Assembly (NCBI RefSeq): GCF_004349145.1
Contig: NZ_SMFO01000009.1
Span: forward strand, 62,001 to 126,000
Length of the DNA: 64,000 nucleotides
Source: Flavobacterium hiemivividum
GTDB taxonomy: Bacteria; Bacteroidota; Bacteroidia; Flavobacteriales; Flavobacteriaceae
Direction: 5' to 3'
Below are positions 24,276 to 34,043 of the stretch, one piece after another. The stretch's first letter is position 1, and each line of letters starts with the position of its first letter. The notes beneath the pieces were generated by a model. The model saw nothing but the letters and a program-made list of their open reading frames with translations. It was not told where the DNA came from and did no database searches. Position numbers and translations under genes: made by a program.

Positions 24276-26369
24276 ATGGAAAGTTTTAGAACAGAAATAG
24301 AAAACCCGATTGTCCAAAAAGACATCATCGATTTAGAGAGAAAGATTCGTTTATTCAAAGAAGGAAAAATTGATGATGAACGTTTTCGTAGCCTGCGGTT
24401 AGCGCGTGGTGTTTACGGTCAACGTCAAGAGGGTGTTCAAATGATCCGAATCAAACTGCCGTTTGGAAAAGTAACGAGCGAGCAATTATTGCGTATTGCT
24501 AAAGTTTCTGATGAATATTCCACGGGAAGATTGCATATCACAACACGTCAGGATATCCAGATTCACTATGTAAGTTTAGATAGAACGCCGCAACTTTGGG
24601 CAGAGCTTGAAAAAGACGATGTTACCTTACGCGAGGCATGTGGTAATACGGTACGAAATATCACGGCAAGTGAAACGGCTGGAATTGATGTCAATGAACC
24701 ATTTGATGTGTCACCTTATGCACACGCCTTATTCCAATTTTTATTGAGGAATCCGGTTTGTCAGGAGATGGGTCGAAAATTTAAAATTTCGTTTTCTTCC
24801 TCAGATGAAGATACAGCTTTGAGTTATTTACATGATTTAGGATTTATTCCAAAAATTGTAAATGGGGAAAGAGGTTTTAAAATAATGCTTGGTGGAGGAT
24901 TAGGGTCACAACCCAATCACGCCGAATTGTTATCAGAGTTTGTTCCTGTAAACCAAATTATTCCAACGACAGAAGGAGTATTGAGAATTTTTGATCGTTT
25001 TGGCGAAAGAGCAAAAAGACTTAAAGCCAGAATGAAATTTCTAATCAAAGATATCGGAAGCGAAGAGTTTTTACGATTAGTTGAAGCAGAGAAAAAGGCA
25101 TTGTCATATCAAGTATTTGAAATCGATACCACTGCATTTGACAATCCTATTCCAGAGCCGTTGCTTGTTGCACCAAAAGTTATAATCGAAGATAGAGCCG
25201 CATTCGAAGCATGGAAAGAATCGAATGTAGTTCAGCAAAAACAAGCGGGTTATGTAGCTATAGGCGTGAAAGTTCTTTTAGGAGATTTTTACACTGATAA
25301 AGCTAGATTATTAGCCGACTTAATAAAGAACTACGCTGCTAATGAATTGCGTTTTACTTTGCGTCAGGATATTTTAATTCGAAATGTAAAAGAAGAAAAT
25401 TTAGAGTTTTTCTACCAAGAATTGACCAAGTTAGAAATGGTGAATTTAGGATACAATACCATTTCAGATATTACGGCATGCCCTGGAACAGATACTTGTA
25501 ATTTAGGGATTGCAAGTAGTACGGGAATTGCTGTAGAGCTAGAAAGAGTTTTAGAAACCGAATATCCACAGTACAATAACAATAGAGAAATCACTATTAA
25601 AATTAGCGGTTGTATGAATGCCTGCGGCCAACATAATATGTCGGCAATAGGTTTTCAGGGAATGTCAATCAACGCTGGGAAATTAGTCGCGCCAGCGCTT
25701 CAAGTGTTGTTAGGTGGCGGGAATTTAGGAAACGGATCAGGACGTTTTTCTGATAAAGTAATTAAAATTCCAAGTAGAAGAGGACCGGATGCTTTGCGTT
25801 TTATCCTAGATGATTTTGAAGCAAATGGAAATAAACTATCCTTTTTGGATTATTATGATGCCAAGGGAGAAAAATACTTCTATGAGTTTTTAAAACCTTT
25901 AGCCGATGTTACAAACTTAACCGAAGCTGATTTTGTAGACTGGGGAAATGCCGATAATTACGTAAAAGCTGTTGGAGTAGGAGAGTGTGCAGGTGTTGTC
26001 ATTGATTTAGTAGCTACTTTATTATTAGAAGCCAAAGATAAATTGACATTTGCTCAAGAAGCTTTCGAAGATAAAAAATGGTCAGATGCTATTTATCATG
26101 CTTATGCTGGATTTGTAAATGGATCGAAAGCCTTGTTGCTTTCAGAAAATCAAAAAACAAATCATCAGGCTGGAATAATTGACTTGTTTGATACCGTTTT
26201 TGTGGCAACAAATAAAATTCCACTAAAATCCACATTAAAGGATTTAGTGTTCCAAATTAATAAGAATGAACCATCTGAGGAATTCGCTACAAGGTATATC
26301 CAAGAAGCTATTGCTTTTTTTGATACTATCGAAGCATTCAGAGCTAAAGACTTAGAAGATGAAAAATAA
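24276..26369 (+). CDS. Sulfite reductase hemoprotein with C-terminal HEPN-like domain
   Basis: A 697-residue nitrite/sulfite reductase. The ferredoxin-like half-domains carry TGRLHITTRQDIQIH and ELRFTLRQDILIRNV, and the siroheme/[4Fe-4S] ligands are in ACPGTDTCNLG and SGCMNACGQH. It reduces sulfite to sulfide with six electrons. Residues about 585-697 form an extra all-alpha segment (LLLEAKDKLTFAQEAF, KWSDAIYHAYAGFVNGSKALL) that reads as a HEPN domain, not part of the usual enzyme. The following flavoprotein may supply electrons. The stop codon overlaps the cobA start by 11 bases. A nitrite reductase role is possible, but the cys context argues for sulfite. Confidence 0.9.
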   Translation: MESFRTEIENPIVQKDIIDLERKIRLFKEGKIDDERFRSLRLARGVYGQRQEGVQMIRIKLPFGKVTSEQLLRIAKVSDEYSTGRLHITTRQDIQIHYVSLDRTPQLWAELEKDDVTLREACGNTVRNITASETAGIDVNEPFDVSPYAHALFQFLLRNPVCQEMGRKFKISFSSSDEDTALSYLHDLGFIPKIVNGERGFKIMLGGGLGSQPNHAELLSEFVPVNQIIPTTEGVLRIFDRFGERAKRLKARMKFLIKDIGSEEFLRLVEAEKKALSYQVFEIDTTAFDNPIPEPLLVAPKVIIEDRAAFEAWKESNVVQQKQAGYVAIGVKVLLGDFYTDKARLLADLIKNYAANELRFTLRQDILIRNVKEENLEFFYQELTKLEMVNLGYNTISDITACPGTDTCNLGIASSTGIAVELERVLETEYPQYNNNREITIKISGCMNACGQHNMSAIGFQGMSINAGKLVAPALQVLLGGGNLGNGSGRFSDKVIKIPSRRGPDALRFILDDFEANGNKLSFLDYYDAKGEKYFYEFLKPLADVTNLTEADFVDWGNADNYVKAVGVGECAGVVIDLVATLLLEAKDKLTFAQEAFEDKKWSDAIYHAYAGFVNGSKALLLSENQKTNHQAGIIDLFDTVFVATNKIPLKSTLKDLVFQINKNEPSEEFATRYIQEAIAFFDTIEAFRAKDLEDEK

Positions 26370-27150
26370 AATAGAAGCCCAAGTAACTTTAGTAGGTGCT
26401 GGTCCAGGAGATCCAGATTTACTGACAATAAAAGGTGCAAAAGCATTGGCAGAAGCTAATGTCGTCTTGTATGATGCTTTGGCAAATGAGGAGTTGTTGT
26501 CTTTTGCTCCCAAAAAAGCATTAAAAATATTTGTTGGAAAAAGAAAGGGATGTCATGCTTATTCTCAAGATGAAATAAATCAATTAATTGTCGATAATGC
26601 ACTGACTTACGGAAAGGTAGTGCGATTAAAAGGTGGTGATCCGTTTATTTTTGGAAGAGGAAGTGAAGAAATAGAGTTCGTAGAAAGTTTTGGAATTCCT
26701 ACATTTGTAGTTCCTGGAATTTCATCTTCGATTGCAGTTCCAGCTTCTCAAGGGATTTCTTTGACAAAAAGGGGAGTATCAGAGAGTTTTTGGGTAATAA
26801 CAGGAACAACTTCTGCACGAAAATTATCTACAGATGTAGCTTTGGCGGCGCAATCTACCGCAACAGTTGTGATATTGATGGGAATGAGCAAACTAGATCA
26901 AATAGTAGCTTTATTCCAAAAAGAGTCTAAAGGAGAAATGCCAGTTGCTATAATTCAAAACGGAACAACTCCCGAAGAGAAAGTCGGAATTGGAACTATT
27001 GATACAATCCAGGAAGTAGTAGCCGAGAATAAATTGAGTTCTCCAGCGATAATTGTTATAGGAGAAGTAGTAGGAGACAGTAAGAAAAATGTAGGTTTTT
27101 ATAAAGAATTAAGATCTAACCAAAAGGTGTTAGCGTATGGAAAGGAATGA
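26359..27150 (+). CDS. cobA: Uroporphyrinogen-III C-methyltransferase
   Basis: A 263-residue SUMT enzyme that uses SAM to methylate uroporphyrinogen III to precorrin-2, the first step of siroheme. Visible motifs are VGAGPGDPDLLTIKG, the RLKGGDPFIFGRG loop and VVPGISSSIAVPA. It overlaps the sulfite reductase gene by 11 bases and the next gene by 14, so the three are translationally linked; siroheme is the cofactor of that reductase. Confidence 0.95.
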   Translation: MKNKIEAQVTLVGAGPGDPDLLTIKGAKALAEANVVLYDALANEELLSFAPKKALKIFVGKRKGCHAYSQDEINQLIVDNALTYGKVVRLKGGDPFIFGRGSEEIEFVESFGIPTFVVPGISSSIAVPASQGISLTKRGVSESFWVITGTTSARKLSTDVALAAQSTATVVILMGMSKLDQIVALFQKESKGEMPVAIIQNGTTPEEKVGIGTIDTIQEVVAENKLSSPAIIVIGEVVGDSKKNVGFYKELRSNQKVLAYGKE

Positions 27151-27718
27151 ATTGTATCCAATATTTTTAAAACTTCATCAAGTCAACGTACTTATTGTAG
27201 GCGGAGGAAATGTAGGATTAGAAAAATTGACGTTCATGCTAAAGTCTAGTCCTAATGCTAATGTTGAGGTGGTTGCACCTCGATTTATTCCGGAATTAGT
27301 GGACTTAATCAATAAACATGATTCGGTGAAGCTGACCATGAAGAAATTCAAGAAAAAGATGCTGAAGAAAAGGCATATGGTTATTGCTTGTACTGATGAT
27401 TTGGACGTAAATAAAAGGATTTATGATCTCTGCAGAGAAAGATATTTAATTTGCAATATTGCCGATACACCGGATTTATGTGATTATTATTTAGGCGGAA
27501 TCGTAACCAAAGGAAATGTGAAAATTGCGATTTCAACAAATGGAAAATCGCCTACAACGGCCAAAAGATTGCGGGAGTTTTTTGAAGAAATAATTCCAGA
27601 AGATATCAACCAAATGGTTTTGAACCTTAACGAATATCGTAAAACGCTGAAAGGAAACTTTGAGGACAAAGTTCAAAGAATGAACGAGATTACAGCATCG
27701 CTGAAGAATAAAGAATAA
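27137..27718 (+). CDS. Precorrin-2 dehydrogenase / sirohydrochlorin ferrochelatase (Met8-like)
   Basis: A 193-residue protein corresponding to the N-terminal half of CysG or to yeast Met8p. It oxidises precorrin-2 with NAD and can insert iron to give siroheme. The Rossmann motif IVGGGNVGLEK is at residues 15-25 and the conserved ISTNGKSPTTAKRLREFFE follows. Together with the separate cobA it replaces a fused CysG. Its ATG lies inside the end of cobA. Confidence 0.92.
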   Translation: MERNELYPIFLKLHQVNVLIVGGGNVGLEKLTFMLKSSPNANVEVVAPRFIPELVDLINKHDSVKLTMKKFKKKMLKKRHMVIACTDDLDVNKRIYDLCRERYLICNIADTPDLCDYYLGGIVTKGNVKIAISTNGKSPTTAKRLREFFEEIIPEDINQMVLNLNEYRKTLKGNFEDKVQRMNEITASLKNKE

Positions 27719-27828
27719 AGAGAATAGTAAAAAATAAAGGATAAAAAATTGGAATGACAATTATCATTTATTTTTTTAAGAAGCAATCGTTAATTTGCAG
27801 TAAATTAGTTTAGCATAATAATCATTAT

Positions 27829-28896
27829 ATGAAGAATAGAGAAATTATTAAAACAGATATCCTAATTATAGGAGCCGGTCCAACAGGTTTATTTGCCGTT
27901 TTTGAAGCAGGATTATTAAAGTTAAAATGTCATATATTAGATGCATTACCTCAAGTAGGTGGTCAGCTTTCAGAACTATATCCTAAAAAACCCATCTATG
28001 ATATTCCGGGATTTCCAGAAGTATTAGCTGGAGATTTAGTAGATAATCTAATGGAGCAAATAAAGCAATTCGAACCAGGATTTACACTTGGAGAGCGTGC
28101 TGAAACAATCGACAAACAAGAGGATGGTAGTTTTATTGTTACTTCTAACAAAGGAACAGAAATTCATGCTTCAGTTGTTGCTATTGCTGGTGGTTTAGGA
28201 AGTTTCGAACCTAGAAAACCACTTATTGACGGAATCAATTTTTATGAGGATAAAGGAATTAAATACTTTATCAAGAATCCAGAGAAATTCAGAGATAAAA
28301 GAGTGGTTATTGCAGGAGGTGGAGACTCCGCTTTAGACTGGAGTATCTTCCTTTCAAACATAGCTTCTGAAGTGACTTTGGTTCACAGAAGAAATGAATT
28401 TAGAGGGGCATTAGATTCGGTAGAAAAAGTACAGGAGTTAAAAGATGCAGGAAAAATCAGATTGATTACTCCGGCTGAAGTTGTAGGTTTGAATGGAGCC
28501 GAACATATAGAGTCTATTGTTCTTGATGAAAATGGAGCGCACAGAACCATAGAGACAGATTATTTTATTCCGCTTTTTGGATTAACTCCAAAGTTAGGTC
28601 CTATAGGAAACTGGGGATTAGAAATTGAGAAAAATGCCATTAAAGTGAATAACGCTTTGGATTACCAAACAAATATTCCAGGAATTTTCGCCATTGGAGA
28701 TGTAAATACGTATCCTGGAAAATTAAAATTAATCCTTTGTGGTTTCCACGAAGCCACGCTAATGTGTCAAGCAGCTTATCAAATTATCAATCCTGGTAAG
28801 CGATATGTACTAAAATACACAACAGTTTCTGGAGTTGACGGATTTGACGGAACTCGTAAGGAAGCGCCAAAAGCAGTGGTTAAAGCCATAGTTTAA
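27829..28896 (+). CDS. Ferredoxin-NADP+ reductase, thioredoxin reductase-like type
   Basis: A 355-residue FAD/NAD(P) flavoprotein of the YumC/FNR type. The FAD loop IIGAGPTGLFAVFEAGLL and the NADPH loop IAGGGDSALDWSIFL are clear, the FAD-closing GIFAIGDVNTYPGK is present, and there is no CxxC disulfide, which separates it from thioredoxin reductase. It lies directly downstream of the sulfite reductase/siroheme genes and is likely to reduce ferredoxin for that enzyme. A perfect palindromic hairpin follows its stop. Confidence 0.9.
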   Translation: MKNREIIKTDILIIGAGPTGLFAVFEAGLLKLKCHILDALPQVGGQLSELYPKKPIYDIPGFPEVLAGDLVDNLMEQIKQFEPGFTLGERAETIDKQEDGSFIVTSNKGTEIHASVVAIAGGLGSFEPRKPLIDGINFYEDKGIKYFIKNPEKFRDKRVVIAGGGDSALDWSIFLSNIASEVTLVHRRNEFRGALDSVEKVQELKDAGKIRLITPAEVVGLNGAEHIESIVLDENGAHRTIETDYFIPLFGLTPKLGPIGNWGLEIEKNAIKVNNALDYQTNIPGIFAIGDVNTYPGKLKLILCGFHEATLMCQAAYQIINPGKRYVLKYTTVSGVDGFDGTRKEAPKAVVKAIV

Positions 28897-28924
28897 CAAC
28901 TTACTATAAACTAGTTAAAAAATG

Positions 28925-28954
28925 TAGCGCTAATACTTGCAAGTATTAGCGCTA
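28925..28954 (+). terminator. Perfect palindromic hairpin after the flavoprotein gene
   Basis: TAGCGCTAATACTTG and its exact complement form a 15-bp stem 28 nt past the stop. No T-run follows directly, so it may be a transcript-end stabiliser rather than an intrinsic terminator. Confidence 0.55.
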
Positions 28955-28967
28955 TGTCTTTACTTTG
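28937..28967 (+). promoter_or_regulatory. Promoter of the metH riboswitch transcript (TTG-N20-TTACTTTG)
   Basis: TTG at 28937-28939 and TTACTTTG at 28960-28967 match the consensus with one mismatch. It overlaps the palindromic hairpin and lies 24 nt before the riboswitch. Confidence 0.5.
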
Positions 28968-28990
28968 CAGTGTTCCTATATTTATTGATC

Positions 28991-29130
28991 GTTATCACGA
29001 AAGGCGGAGGGAAAGACCCGATGAAACCTTAGCAACCCTTTATCTTATAAAGAAGGTGCTACATTCTACTTTATGCTGAATTTATTTATGCTGAATTTAT
29101 TTCAGTGTTTCAGTATCTAAGATAGATAAC
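28991..29130 (+). promoter_or_regulatory. SAM-I (S-box) riboswitch with expanded P4
   Basis: P1 arms GTTATC and GATAAC enclose the S-box core: AAAGGCGGAGGG, GATGAAACC, TTAGCAACC and GAAGGTGCTACATTC. The P4 hairpin is enlarged by a tandem copy of ATGCTGAATTTATTT, giving an aptamer about 35 nt longer than the one at 13090. It precedes the split metH genes. Confidence 0.92.
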
Positions 29131-29229
29131 ACAAGAATACTTCCACAGTATTTCTCAAAAACTTTTCTTGACAACATCTTAATCTATTTTTAGAGCGAAT
29201 GATTGGTGCTTTTTTGCCATCATCCTTCC

Positions 29230-29300
29230 TGCTTTCCGTTACAATCTTTTTAACCTGAAATAAATTCAGGATAAAAAGGATTTTCACTGCAATCAGGGCT
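29230..29300 (+). repeat. Diverged copy of a dispersed intergenic repeat in the metH leader
   Basis: The blocks TTACAATCTTTTT and AAAAAGGATTTTCACTGCAATC resemble the repeat at 50949-51046. A CCTGAAATAAATTCAGG hairpin sits between them. It lies between the riboswitch and the first metH gene. Confidence 0.5.
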
Positions 29301-29386
29301 AAAGAGTTTATATAGTGAACTTTTGTAATTATTAATCAAAAGTATAGATCGCAATATCTACTGTGATTTAAAAGAATTAAAAAGTT

Positions 29387-30388
29387 ATGTCAAGCATTCA
29401 AGAAGCTATAAAAAACAACATACTCATACTCGATGGAGCAATGGGGACAATGTTACAGCGTTATAATTTTTCCGAAGAAGATTTTCGTGGGCAACGATTC
29501 AAAGATTTTCCACATTCACTAAAAGGGAATAATGATTTATTATCGCTTACACAACCACAAGCTATAAAAGCCGTTCATGCCGCATATTTTGAAGCAGGTG
29601 CTGATATCGTAGAAACCAATACATTCTCTGGAACAACAATTGGTATGGCCGATTATCATCTCGAAGATATTGTTTACGAACTAAACTATGAATCGGCGAA
29701 AATTGCCCGTGAAGTAGCTGACGAATTCACGGGTAAAAATCCAGAGAAACCACGTTTTGTAGCCGGTTCAGTAGGACCAACAAACAGAACGGCTAGCATG
29801 TCGCCAGATGTAAATGACCCAGGTTACAGAGCCGTAACTTTTGATGATTTGCGAATTGCCTACAAACAACAAGTCGAAGCCTTAATGGATGGCGGTTGTG
29901 ATTTATTATTAGTCGAAACTATTTTTGATACTTTGAATGCTAAAGCAGCCCTTTTTGCTATTGAAGAAGTCAAAGACGAACGCAATATCGATATTCCAAT
30001 CATGGTTTCAGGAACCATTACAGATGCTTCAGGAAGAACACTATCAGGGCAAACGGTGGAAGCTTTCTTGGTTTCAGTTTCACATATTCCATTATTGAGT
30101 GTAGGTTTCAATTGTGCCCTTGGCGCTGATTTATTAAAACCGTATTTGCAAACGTTGTCTCATAATACTTCTTTCAATGTTTCTGCGCATCCTAATGCTG
30201 GATTGCCTAATGCTTTTGGAGAATATGATGAAACACCAGAGGAAATGCAAGCTCAAATCAAAACTTATTTAGACGATAATTTAGTAAACATCATAGGTGG
30301 TTGTTGCGGAACAACCCCAGAGCACATCAAGTTAATTGCAGATATCGCAAAGGATTATAAACCAAGAGTTTCTACTGCGGTGATGTAA
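29387..30388 (+). CDS. Homocysteine S-methyltransferase subunit of split methionine synthase
   Basis: A 333-residue protein corresponding to the N-terminal homocysteine-binding domain of MetH. The zinc ligands are visible as the Cys in [12 protein letters not shown] and the pair in [19 protein letters not shown] and [13 protein letters not shown] mark the barrel. It needs the separate folate/cobalamin subunit encoded at 31281. The gene lies under a SAM-I riboswitch. Bacteroidetes often split MetH in this way. Confidence 0.93.
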   Translation: MSSIQEAIKNNILILDGAMGTMLQRYNFSEEDFRGQRFKDFPHSLKGNNDLLSLTQPQAIKAVHAAYFEAGADIVETNTFSGTTIGMADYHLEDIVYELNYESAKIAREVADEFTGKNPEKPRFVAGSVGPTNRTASMSPDVNDPGYRAVTFDDLRIAYKQQVEALMDGGCDLLLVETIFDTLNAKAALFAIEEVKDERNIDIPIMVSGTITDASGRTLSGQTVEAFLVSVSHIPLLSVGFNCALGADLLKPYLQTLSHNTSFNVSAHPNAGLPNAFGEYDETPEEMQAQIKTYLDDNLVNIIGGCCGTTPEHIKLIADIAKDYKPRVSTAVM

Positions 30389-30401
30389 AATGTTGATATG
30401 A

Positions 30402-30432
30402 CCTTTGTCAAAGTTTTAAACTTTGACAAAGG
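30402..30432. repeat. Palindromic intergenic hairpin
   Basis: CCTTTGTCAAAGTTT and AAACTTTGACAAAGG form a 15-bp stem 14 nt past the first metH gene. No T-run, so read-through to the next genes remains possible. Confidence 0.65.
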
Positions 30433-30513
30433 ATCTAAATTGTTGATTATGTAAATGTTATAGGTTAGATACTCCCGCCATCAAGGAGTTATGAAATAAT
30501 AGTTGTAACTAAA

Positions 30514-30954
30514 ATGAAAGAAGAAGGGAAGATAAATTTTAAATATTTAAAAATTGCTATAGTTATTACTTTTATTTCATCAACGATTATTTTATTGTAC
30601 ACAAATCATAAAGAAAATCAGTTCGATGACTATAAGAAAACCTTCAAAGGTGAGGCAATTGGTTTAACAATGAAGTTTAAAAAGTCTGGTAGAAGTAGGT
30701 ATTTAATGTATTGTTTTTATGTGAATAGTAAAATTGTATCTAATACGAAGACAATAGGAAATGATGAGATTTTAAAAAAGTTTTACAAAGTAAAATATGA
30801 TCTAAATAATCCTAAGGCAAATTATATCCTTTTAGATAAAGAATTGAAACCGGATTCGCTTGCTCTTGTTAAAGCTGGTTTTACTAAAACCAAATATTAT
30901 ATTTATGATAGTGGCATTACAAGTAAATATTTAGAAAGGTCTAAATGGAAATGA
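30514..30954 (+). CDS. Hypothetical single-pass membrane protein, 146 aa
   Basis: A 146-residue protein with a short basic N-terminus, one membrane segment (about residues 11-30, LKIAIVITFISSTIILLY) and a soluble basic remainder of likely beta structure (FKGEAIGLTMKFKKSG, YLMYCFYVNSKIV). There is no catalytic motif I recognise. It separates the two halves of the methionine synthase, flanked by repeats on both sides, and looks like an insertion into the metH locus. Function unknown. Confidence 0.6.
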   Translation: MKEEGKINFKYLKIAIVITFISSTIILLYTNHKENQFDDYKKTFKGEAIGLTMKFKKSGRSRYLMYCFYVNSKIVSNTKTIGNDEILKKFYKVKYDLNNPKANYILLDKELKPDSLALVKAGFTKTKYYIYDSGITSKYLERSKWK

Positions 30955-31028
30955 TAAGGTAAGCGCGAGCGTCTCGCTAGTGCCCACAAGGAGAATAAAC
31001 GTCCTCAATAAATAAAAGCATTAAGTAG

Positions 31029-31113
31029 GTCATTCCGAGGAACGAAGGAATCACATACGGCGAGTACCTAGTAGGATTGCTTTGCTTCGTTGCTCACAAC
31101 TCCTCGCAATGAC
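31029..31113. repeat. Dispersed inverted repeat (GTCATTCCGAGG type)
   Basis: GTCATTCCGAGGAACG at one end and CCTCGCAATGAC at the other are near-complementary ends of an 85-bp element of the type scattered in Bacteroidetes intergenic DNA. Confidence 0.65.
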
Positions 31114-31126
31114 AGAGTACAAAACT

Positions 31127-31213
31127 GCGTGAGGGATAGTAGCGGCATCCTTTTGTGAAGCGATAGCGAAACAAAAGATATAGCGGATAGCCTGACCCTT
31201 TTGGGGCACGCCC
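31127..31213 (-). repeat. Dispersed repeat, copy inverse to 50949-51046
   Basis: GCGTGAGGGATAGT ... GACCCTTTTGGGGCACGCCC corresponds, reversed, to GGGGCGTGCCCCAAAAGGGTC ... ACTATCCCTCACGC at 50949. The shared blocks include GCTA.CGCTTC and AAAGGAT. Confidence 0.75.
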
Positions 31214-31280
31214 AAAATAATAAGATAAAAGATTAAATCTATTTCATTTTTAAAATGATATAGAATTAAAAATAAATAAA

Positions 31281-33962
31281 ATGGCAGAAAAAGAAACAAG
31301 AAAAAACCTTGTATTATCGGGATTAGAGCCTTTGATTATAACTCCAGAGAGTTTGTTTATTAACGTTGGAGAGCGAACAAACGTAACGGGTTCAAGAAAA
31401 TTCCTTCGATTAATCAAGGAAGAAAAATACGAAGAAGCACTTAGCATTGCAAAAGAGCAAGTCGAAGGTGGCGCCCAAATCATCGATATTAATATGGATG
31501 AAGGGATGCTTGATGGCGTTTATGCCATGACAAAATTCTTGAATCTAATAGCTGCTGAACCTGATATTTCCCGTGTGCCCATCATGATTGATAGCTCGAA
31601 ATGGGAAATTATCGAAGCCGGCTTGAAAGTGGTTCAAGGGAAAAGTGTCGTAAATTCTATTTCTTTGAAAGAAGGCGAAGAAGCTTTTGTTCATCATGCT
31701 AGATTAATCAAGCGCTATGGAGCTGCAGTAATTGTTATGGCTTTTGATGAGGTGGGACAAGCCGATAATTACGAACGAAGAGTAGAGATTTGCCAGCGTT
31801 CTTATGATATTTTGGTGAATAAAGTTGGTTTCCCTGCTCAGGATATTATTTTCGATTTGAATATATTTCCAGTAGCTACAGGAATGGAGGAACACCGCCT
31901 AAATGCGTTGGATTTCTTTAGAGGTACAAAATGGGTTCGTGAAAACTTGCCGCATGCACACATTAGTGGTGGAGTGAGTAATGTTTCGTTTTCGTTTAGA
32001 GGAAATGATACGGTTCGTGAAGCGATGCATTCTGTGTTTTTATATCATGCCATTAAAAACGGAATGACGATGGGAATCGTTAATCCTGAAATGCTTACGA
32101 TTTACGACGAAATTCCAAAAGATTTATTAGAGCATGTTGAAGATGTGATTCTGAATAGACGCGACGATGCAACAGAACGATTGTTAGATTTTGCTGAAAA
32201 TGTAAAAGGCGATGTAAAAGGAAATGAGAAAGCAATTCAAGAATGGCGTTCTGGAACAGTTCAAGAAAGAATTACACATTCGCTTGTAAAAGGTGTTGAT
32301 CAATATATTGAAGAAGATGTTGAGGAAGCTCGATTAGCGGCTGCAAAGCCAATTGAAGTTATCGAAATCAACTTGATGACAGGCATGAATGTCGTAGGAG
32401 ATTTGTTCGGATCTGGGAAAATGTTTTTGCCTCAAGTGGTAAAATCAGCTCGTGTGATGAAGAAAGCCGTGGCTTATTTGTTGCCATTTATTGAAGCAAG
32501 CAAGCAAGCAGGCGATAAGCAAGGGAATGGAAAAATCTTGATGGCTACTGTAAAAGGTGACGTTCATGATATTGGAAAAAACATTGTTTCAGTAGTTTTA
32601 GCTTGTAATAATTATGAGATTGTCGATTTAGGAGTTATGGTTGCGCCAGAGAAAATTATTGCGGCTGCCATAGAACACAACGTAGATATTATTGGTCTTA
32701 GCGGATTGATTACTCCTTCGCTTGATGAAATGGTTTATTTGGCTAAAGAATTAGACAAACGCGATATCAAAATTCCAATAATGATTGGTGGAGCTACAAC
32801 TTCTAGAGCGCACACTGCCGTGAAAATTGCTCCGCAATATAGACAAACAGTAATTCACGTTAATGATGCTTCGAGAGCAGTAACAGTCGCTGGAAGTTTG
32901 TTAAATAGTGATAAGAAAATATACATGGCTTCGATTCGAGAAGAATATGATGCTTTTAGAGAGACTTTTTTAAATCGATCTCGAGATAAAAACTTCTTGA
33001 CTATTGAGCAAGCAAGAAAAAATAAACTGCAATTGGATTGGGAAAACTATACTCCCAAGAAACCCAATTTTATTGGGGTAAAAGCAATCGAAGTTGATGT
33101 AGATGTTTTGGTTCCGTATATCGACTGGACGCCATTTTTTAGAACTTGGGAATTACACGGAAAATACCCAGCTATTCTTACTGATGAGGTAGTTGGTGAG
33201 CAGGCAACTGCTGTTTTTGCTGATGCTCAGGCGATGTTGGCAGTTATTTTGAAGGAGAAGAAGCTTGACGCCAAAGGAATATACGGTATTTTCCCAGCGA
33301 ATCAAGTCAACGATGATGATATCGAGCTGAGCGACGAAAATGGAAAAGTATTAGATAAATTTTTGACATTACGTCAACAATCACAAAAAACCAAAGGTGC
33401 TCCAAATATTGCCTTATCTGATTTTATTGCGCCAAAAGACAGTGGTAAAACGGATTATATGGGTGCGTTTTGTGTGGCTACCGGTTTTGGTGTTGATGAA
33501 TGGGCCGAAGAATTTGTAAAGGATTTGGATGATTATAATGCGATAATGGTCAAAGCATTGGCGGATCGTTTAGCTGAAGCTTTTGCAGAGTATCTTCACG
33601 AAAAAGTACGTAAAGAGATTTGGGGTTACTCAGCTGATGAATCTTTGAGCACCGAAGATATGATCGCAGAAACATATAAAGGAATTCGTCCAGCGCCAGG
33701 TTATCCAGCTTGTCCAGACCATTTAGAGAAGCCAACAATCTGGAAACTATTAAATGTAGAAGAAGAAATTGGAGTGGTTCTAACAGAAAGTATGGCGATG
33801 TGGCCAGCTTCTGCAGTTTCAGGATATTATTTTGGAAATCCAGAAAGTAAGTATTTCGGACTTGGAAAAATAAAAGAAGATCAGGTAGTTGACTACGCAA
33901 AACGTAGAAGTATTTCGACAGAAAAAGCTATGAAATGGCTAAATCCAAATATAGCAGACTAG
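31281..33962 (+). CDS. metH: Methionine synthase, folate/cobalamin/activation subunit
   Basis: An 893-residue protein with the C-terminal three domains of MetH: the methyltetrahydrofolate-binding barrel (residues 15-280, [19 protein letters not shown]), the cobalamin cap and Rossmann domains ([12 protein letters not shown] contains the Co-binding His, then [13 protein letters not shown]), and the SAM-binding activation domain (about 590-893, [15 protein letters not shown]). It transfers the methyl group to homocysteine bound by the subunit at 29387. It lies outside the short riboswitch-gene unit, behind repeats and a hypothetical gene. metF follows 81 nt later. Confidence 0.97.
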   Translation: MAEKETRKNLVLSGLEPLIITPESLFINVGERTNVTGSRKFLRLIKEEKYEEALSIAKEQVEGGAQIIDINMDEGMLDGVYAMTKFLNLIAAEPDISRVPIMIDSSKWEIIEAGLKVVQGKSVVNSISLKEGEEAFVHHARLIKRYGAAVIVMAFDEVGQADNYERRVEICQRSYDILVNKVGFPAQDIIFDLNIFPVATGMEEHRLNALDFFRGTKWVRENLPHAHISGGVSNVSFSFRGNDTVREAMHSVFLYHAIKNGMTMGIVNPEMLTIYDEIPKDLLEHVEDVILNRRDDATERLLDFAENVKGDVKGNEKAIQEWRSGTVQERITHSLVKGVDQYIEEDVEEARLAAAKPIEVIEINLMTGMNVVGDLFGSGKMFLPQVVKSARVMKKAVAYLLPFIEASKQAGDKQGNGKILMATVKGDVHDIGKNIVSVVLACNNYEIVDLGVMVAPEKIIAAAIEHNVDIIGLSGLITPSLDEMVYLAKELDKRDIKIPIMIGGATTSRAHTAVKIAPQYRQTVIHVNDASRAVTVAGSLLNSDKKIYMASIREEYDAFRETFLNRSRDKNFLTIEQARKNKLQLDWENYTPKKPNFIGVKAIEVDVDVLVPYIDWTPFFRTWELHGKYPAILTDEVVGEQATAVFADAQAMLAVILKEKKLDAKGIYGIFPANQVNDDDIELSDENGKVLDKFLTLRQQSQKTKGAPNIALSDFIAPKDSGKTDYMGAFCVATGFGVDEWAEEFVKDLDDYNAIMVKALADRLAEAFAEYLHEKVRKEIWGYSADESLSTEDMIAETYKGIRPAPGYPACPDHLEKPTIWKLLNVEEEIGVVLTESMAMWPASAVSGYYFGNPESKYFGLGKIKEDQVVDYAKRRSISTEKAMKWLNPNIAD

Positions 33963-34043
33963 AAAAGGGGTTTGAAGTTTAAGGTTTCAAGTGGCTCAAG
34001 AGAACTTTAAACTTTAAACATTAAACATGAAACAAAAAATAAA

